Below are positions 62,979-64,000 of a DNA stretch of 64,000 bases, piece after piece. Within the stretch, counting starts at the first letter, position 1, and every line of letters begins with the position of its first letter. The DNA lies in NCBI GenBank assembly GCA_003439945.1, contig QVRM01002806.1, forward strand, positions 201,001 to 265,000, given 5' to 3'. Source of the DNA: Dermanyssus gallinae. Its lineage: Eukaryota > Arthropoda > Arachnida > Mesostigmata > Dermanyssidae. The position numbers were made by a program, and so were the translations under genes. Under the pieces are notes generated by a model, which did no database searches, was not told where the DNA came from, and saw nothing but the letters and a program-made list of their open reading frames with translations.

Positions 62979-63209
62979 CAACGTAATTATCTATTGTTGA
63001 ATAAACTGACCGATTCTCGCAGTCGTTGGGTAATGAAAGATTTCTCGTTATGAAGGCAAGAGTTAGCGGCACCCGCCTAGAGGACGTGTTCGCCACTCCC
63101 GTAGTTGTTGGCGGCTCCGACTTTGCTCCGATTCCCTCGAGTTCCCAACCGATTTCCGACAGAAGTGAGACCTTACGGAAGTATGGCGTCACCTCCTTAA
63201 CGTACTTTA
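59078..63209 (-). CDS. syntrophin, 3' six exons (partial; PDZ part beyond window)
   Basis: Minus-strand exons 63209-63011, 62495-62347, 61866-61635, 61008-60641, 60017-59824 and 59170-59078 join in frame to 411 residues plus stop. Order: second half of split PH1 (VKYVKEVTPYFRK to AINIVASEL), PH2 (HMGWLCEQDAPQ, SELLFYDLVPW, FCFSLRLGTRQGIEQRVL, GWIRALVQGAHD), then the syntrophin-unique domain (SCILTVHLDDGLSLERA, HPFEDIERSGDDG, FTLHTFLSARLTRLGLIA). Syntrophins dock on dystrophin and dystrobrevin and hold channels and kinases at the membrane by their PDZ. The residues match alpha/beta-type rather than gamma-type syntrophins. Oddity: about 70 Ser/Gly-rich residues inserted within PH2. The start and PDZ domain are right of base 64000. 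Confidence 0.93.
59171..59823 (-). other. syntrophin intron (last)
   Basis: A 653-bp intron with a short TA run at 59780-59794 near its donor. Confidence 0.85.
59824..60017 (-). CDS. syntrophin exon, unique (SU) domain
   Basis: CSVGTTEMSCILTVHLDDGL, SLERAHGVKNERHLWSHPFE, DIERSGDDGQKMLFIKFRGE, DIPR. The acceptor TTTTTTTTCAG lies above 60017 and the donor is GTTAGT below 59824. Confidence 0.95.
60018..60640 (-). other. syntrophin intron
   Basis: A 623-bp intron, no other feature. Confidence 0.85.
60641..61008 (-). CDS. syntrophin exon, PH2 second half with Ser/Gly-rich insert
   Basis: Starts VVASSVGRSSSRAGSTRSLS, goes through a run of Gly and Ser (HSMTGGGGGGSFRGGS), then PDDFCFSLRLGTRQGIEQRV, SRAGWIRALVQGAHDCV and TKTVKF. 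It is unusually GC-rich. The acceptor CGCCACAG follows a pyrimidine-rich tract above 61008 and the donor is GTACGG below 60641. Confidence 0.92.
61009..61634 (-). other. syntrophin intron
   Basis: A 626-bp intron, no other feature. Confidence 0.85.
61635..61866 (-). CDS. syntrophin exon, PH2 first half
   Basis: DVLDSGRVVHMGWLCEQDAP, then WTPVFVVVTGSELLFYDLVP, WTREAWTVPVSSEPLYVT. The donor is GTATGT below 61635 and the acceptor CGTGCAG above 61866. Confidence 0.94.
61867..62346 (-). other. syntrophin intron
   Basis: A 480-bp intron, no other feature. Confidence 0.85.
62347..62495 (-). CDS. syntrophin exon, end of split PH1
   Basis: IFEIHSPDRRHVCILRCADT, HQTALWFRAINIVASELSLK, TLDDTNSLI. It includes the PH C-terminal helix with its conserved Trp (ALWF). 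The acceptor CGAGCGCAG lies above 62495 and the donor GTAGGT below 62347. Confidence 0.93.
62496..63010 (-). other. syntrophin intron, with (TA)n 62936-62976
   Basis: A 515-bp intron with a TA microsatellite near its donor. Confidence 0.85.
63011..63209 (-). CDS. syntrophin exon after the PDZ domain
   Basis: VKYVKEVTPYFRKVSLLSEI, GWELEGIGAKSEPPTTTGVA, NTSSRRVPLTLAFITRNLSL, PNDCEN. KYVKEVTPYF is the family hallmark where PH1 resumes after PDZ. The acceptor GGTAATTGCAG lies above 63209 and the exon needs one base from the exon beyond the window. Confidence 0.93.
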
Positions 63210-64000
63210 CTGCAATTACCACCATGACATCGAAAATGACAAACACTGTTAAAAAAACGGCGAAAATTCATATCAAATCCGTTATGATAAGTATGCTAAC
63301 TAAGTATTATATGAATATTTTAACCGAGTACTATATTATTATTATTAATATTACATTATAACTCCCGTAATATTTGAATAGTGACGACTGAGTAGGGTAG
63401 AGGAAACCTCGTGGGTTTGACCTCAACCAATATATACTTCTTTCAAAGCAAAATGTTTTGTTGCGGTATGTTGTTGGTTATGAATCACTTTAATTAGGTA
63501 AACAAATCAACCAGAAATGCACTAACTCATTTAACACAATATGGCAACACTACGTCAAGTTGCTTAATGAGGACACCCTTGAGCGGTGTCCAGCATGATA
63601 TCTCTTGCACGGTTTTTTCACATCTTTCACACGTACATAATTCGTTTGAGCTAAAAAAAAACCTACTGCCGAAAGTCATTACAAAGACATGCGTACCTGT
63701 ATCGCCTTTGGTTAGCTGAGAACAGAAACAGAATAGTCTACCCCTACACATATTTTGTTTAGTTGGACGAGCGACGTGTTCAAGCACATATCTGTGGTTT
63801 CTCTGGTGTGACTTTGTGAGTTCGGTTATTATTTATATAACAAAAACAACATCTGAAGAAGAACGACATAATTGCTTGTTAGGGTGACATCTGCACCCCA
63901 TGATTCCTTCTACCTTTAGGTTCGCTTTCCCAATCAAGTGTGTTATCCTTCCAATGATTTTTGTCACTAATGTGGTCCATATTTATTACTAGTCCGGCCA
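63210..64000 (-). other. syntrophin intron, continues beyond window
   Basis: No exon is recognised in the last 790 bp. The preceding syntrophin exon must lie further right. Confidence 0.7.

Overview
The window is AT-rich eukaryotic nuclear DNA: genes in many short exons with GT/AG introns, TTAGGTT-type motifs, long (TA)n and (ATT)n microsatellites, and a dense mix of mariner, Tc3-like, non-LTR (LINE) and SINE relics. This fits an arthropod, perhaps a mite or tick, but nothing here fixes the species.

Three host genes can be assembled exon by exon, and every internal junction keeps the reading frame. (1) A LOTUS (OST-HTH) protein on the + strand: coding exons 13170-13207, 21079-21322, 24305-24496 and 24891-26150, with a likely non-coding exon ending at 12614. 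It encodes about 577 residues with three LOTUS domains, a poly-Q tract and an unrecognised C-terminal region, and has no Tudor domain before its stop. (2) A complete peroxisomal FMN-dependent 2-hydroxyacid oxidase (HAO/glycolate oxidase family) on the + strand: seven exons, 48734-54361, 390 residues, all catalytic residues present, ending in SRL. (3) The 3' two thirds of a syntrophin on the - strand: six exons from 63209 down to 59078. Its PDZ-coding exons lie beyond the right edge.

Layout: 0-12 kb is mobile DNA (a decayed mariner cut by the left edge, a 1,063-bp palindrome, a deleted mariner, a 3.4-kb LINE). 12-26 kb is the LOTUS gene, whose introns hold a LINE with a nested SINE and several RT remnants. 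26-42 kb has no recognised host gene but holds LINE, mariner and LTR-type relics, tandem duplications and three strong hairpins. 42-54.4 kb holds a possible HAO leader exon, a SINE, a GC-rich coding-like block, a Tc3-like transposon and the HAO gene. 55-58.8 kb has LINE and short-repeat relics. 59-64 kb is syntrophin.

The three genes are functionally unrelated (germ-granule RNA regulation, peroxisomal metabolism, dystrophin scaffold). I see no operon-like or defence-type system. The most unusual items are the Tudor-less three-LOTUS protein with its unknown C-terminus, the expanded Ser/Gly loop in the syntrophin PH domain, the giant palindrome with a dispersed half-copy, the perfect miRNA-like hairpins, and the repeated linkage of transposon ends to (TA)n tracts.
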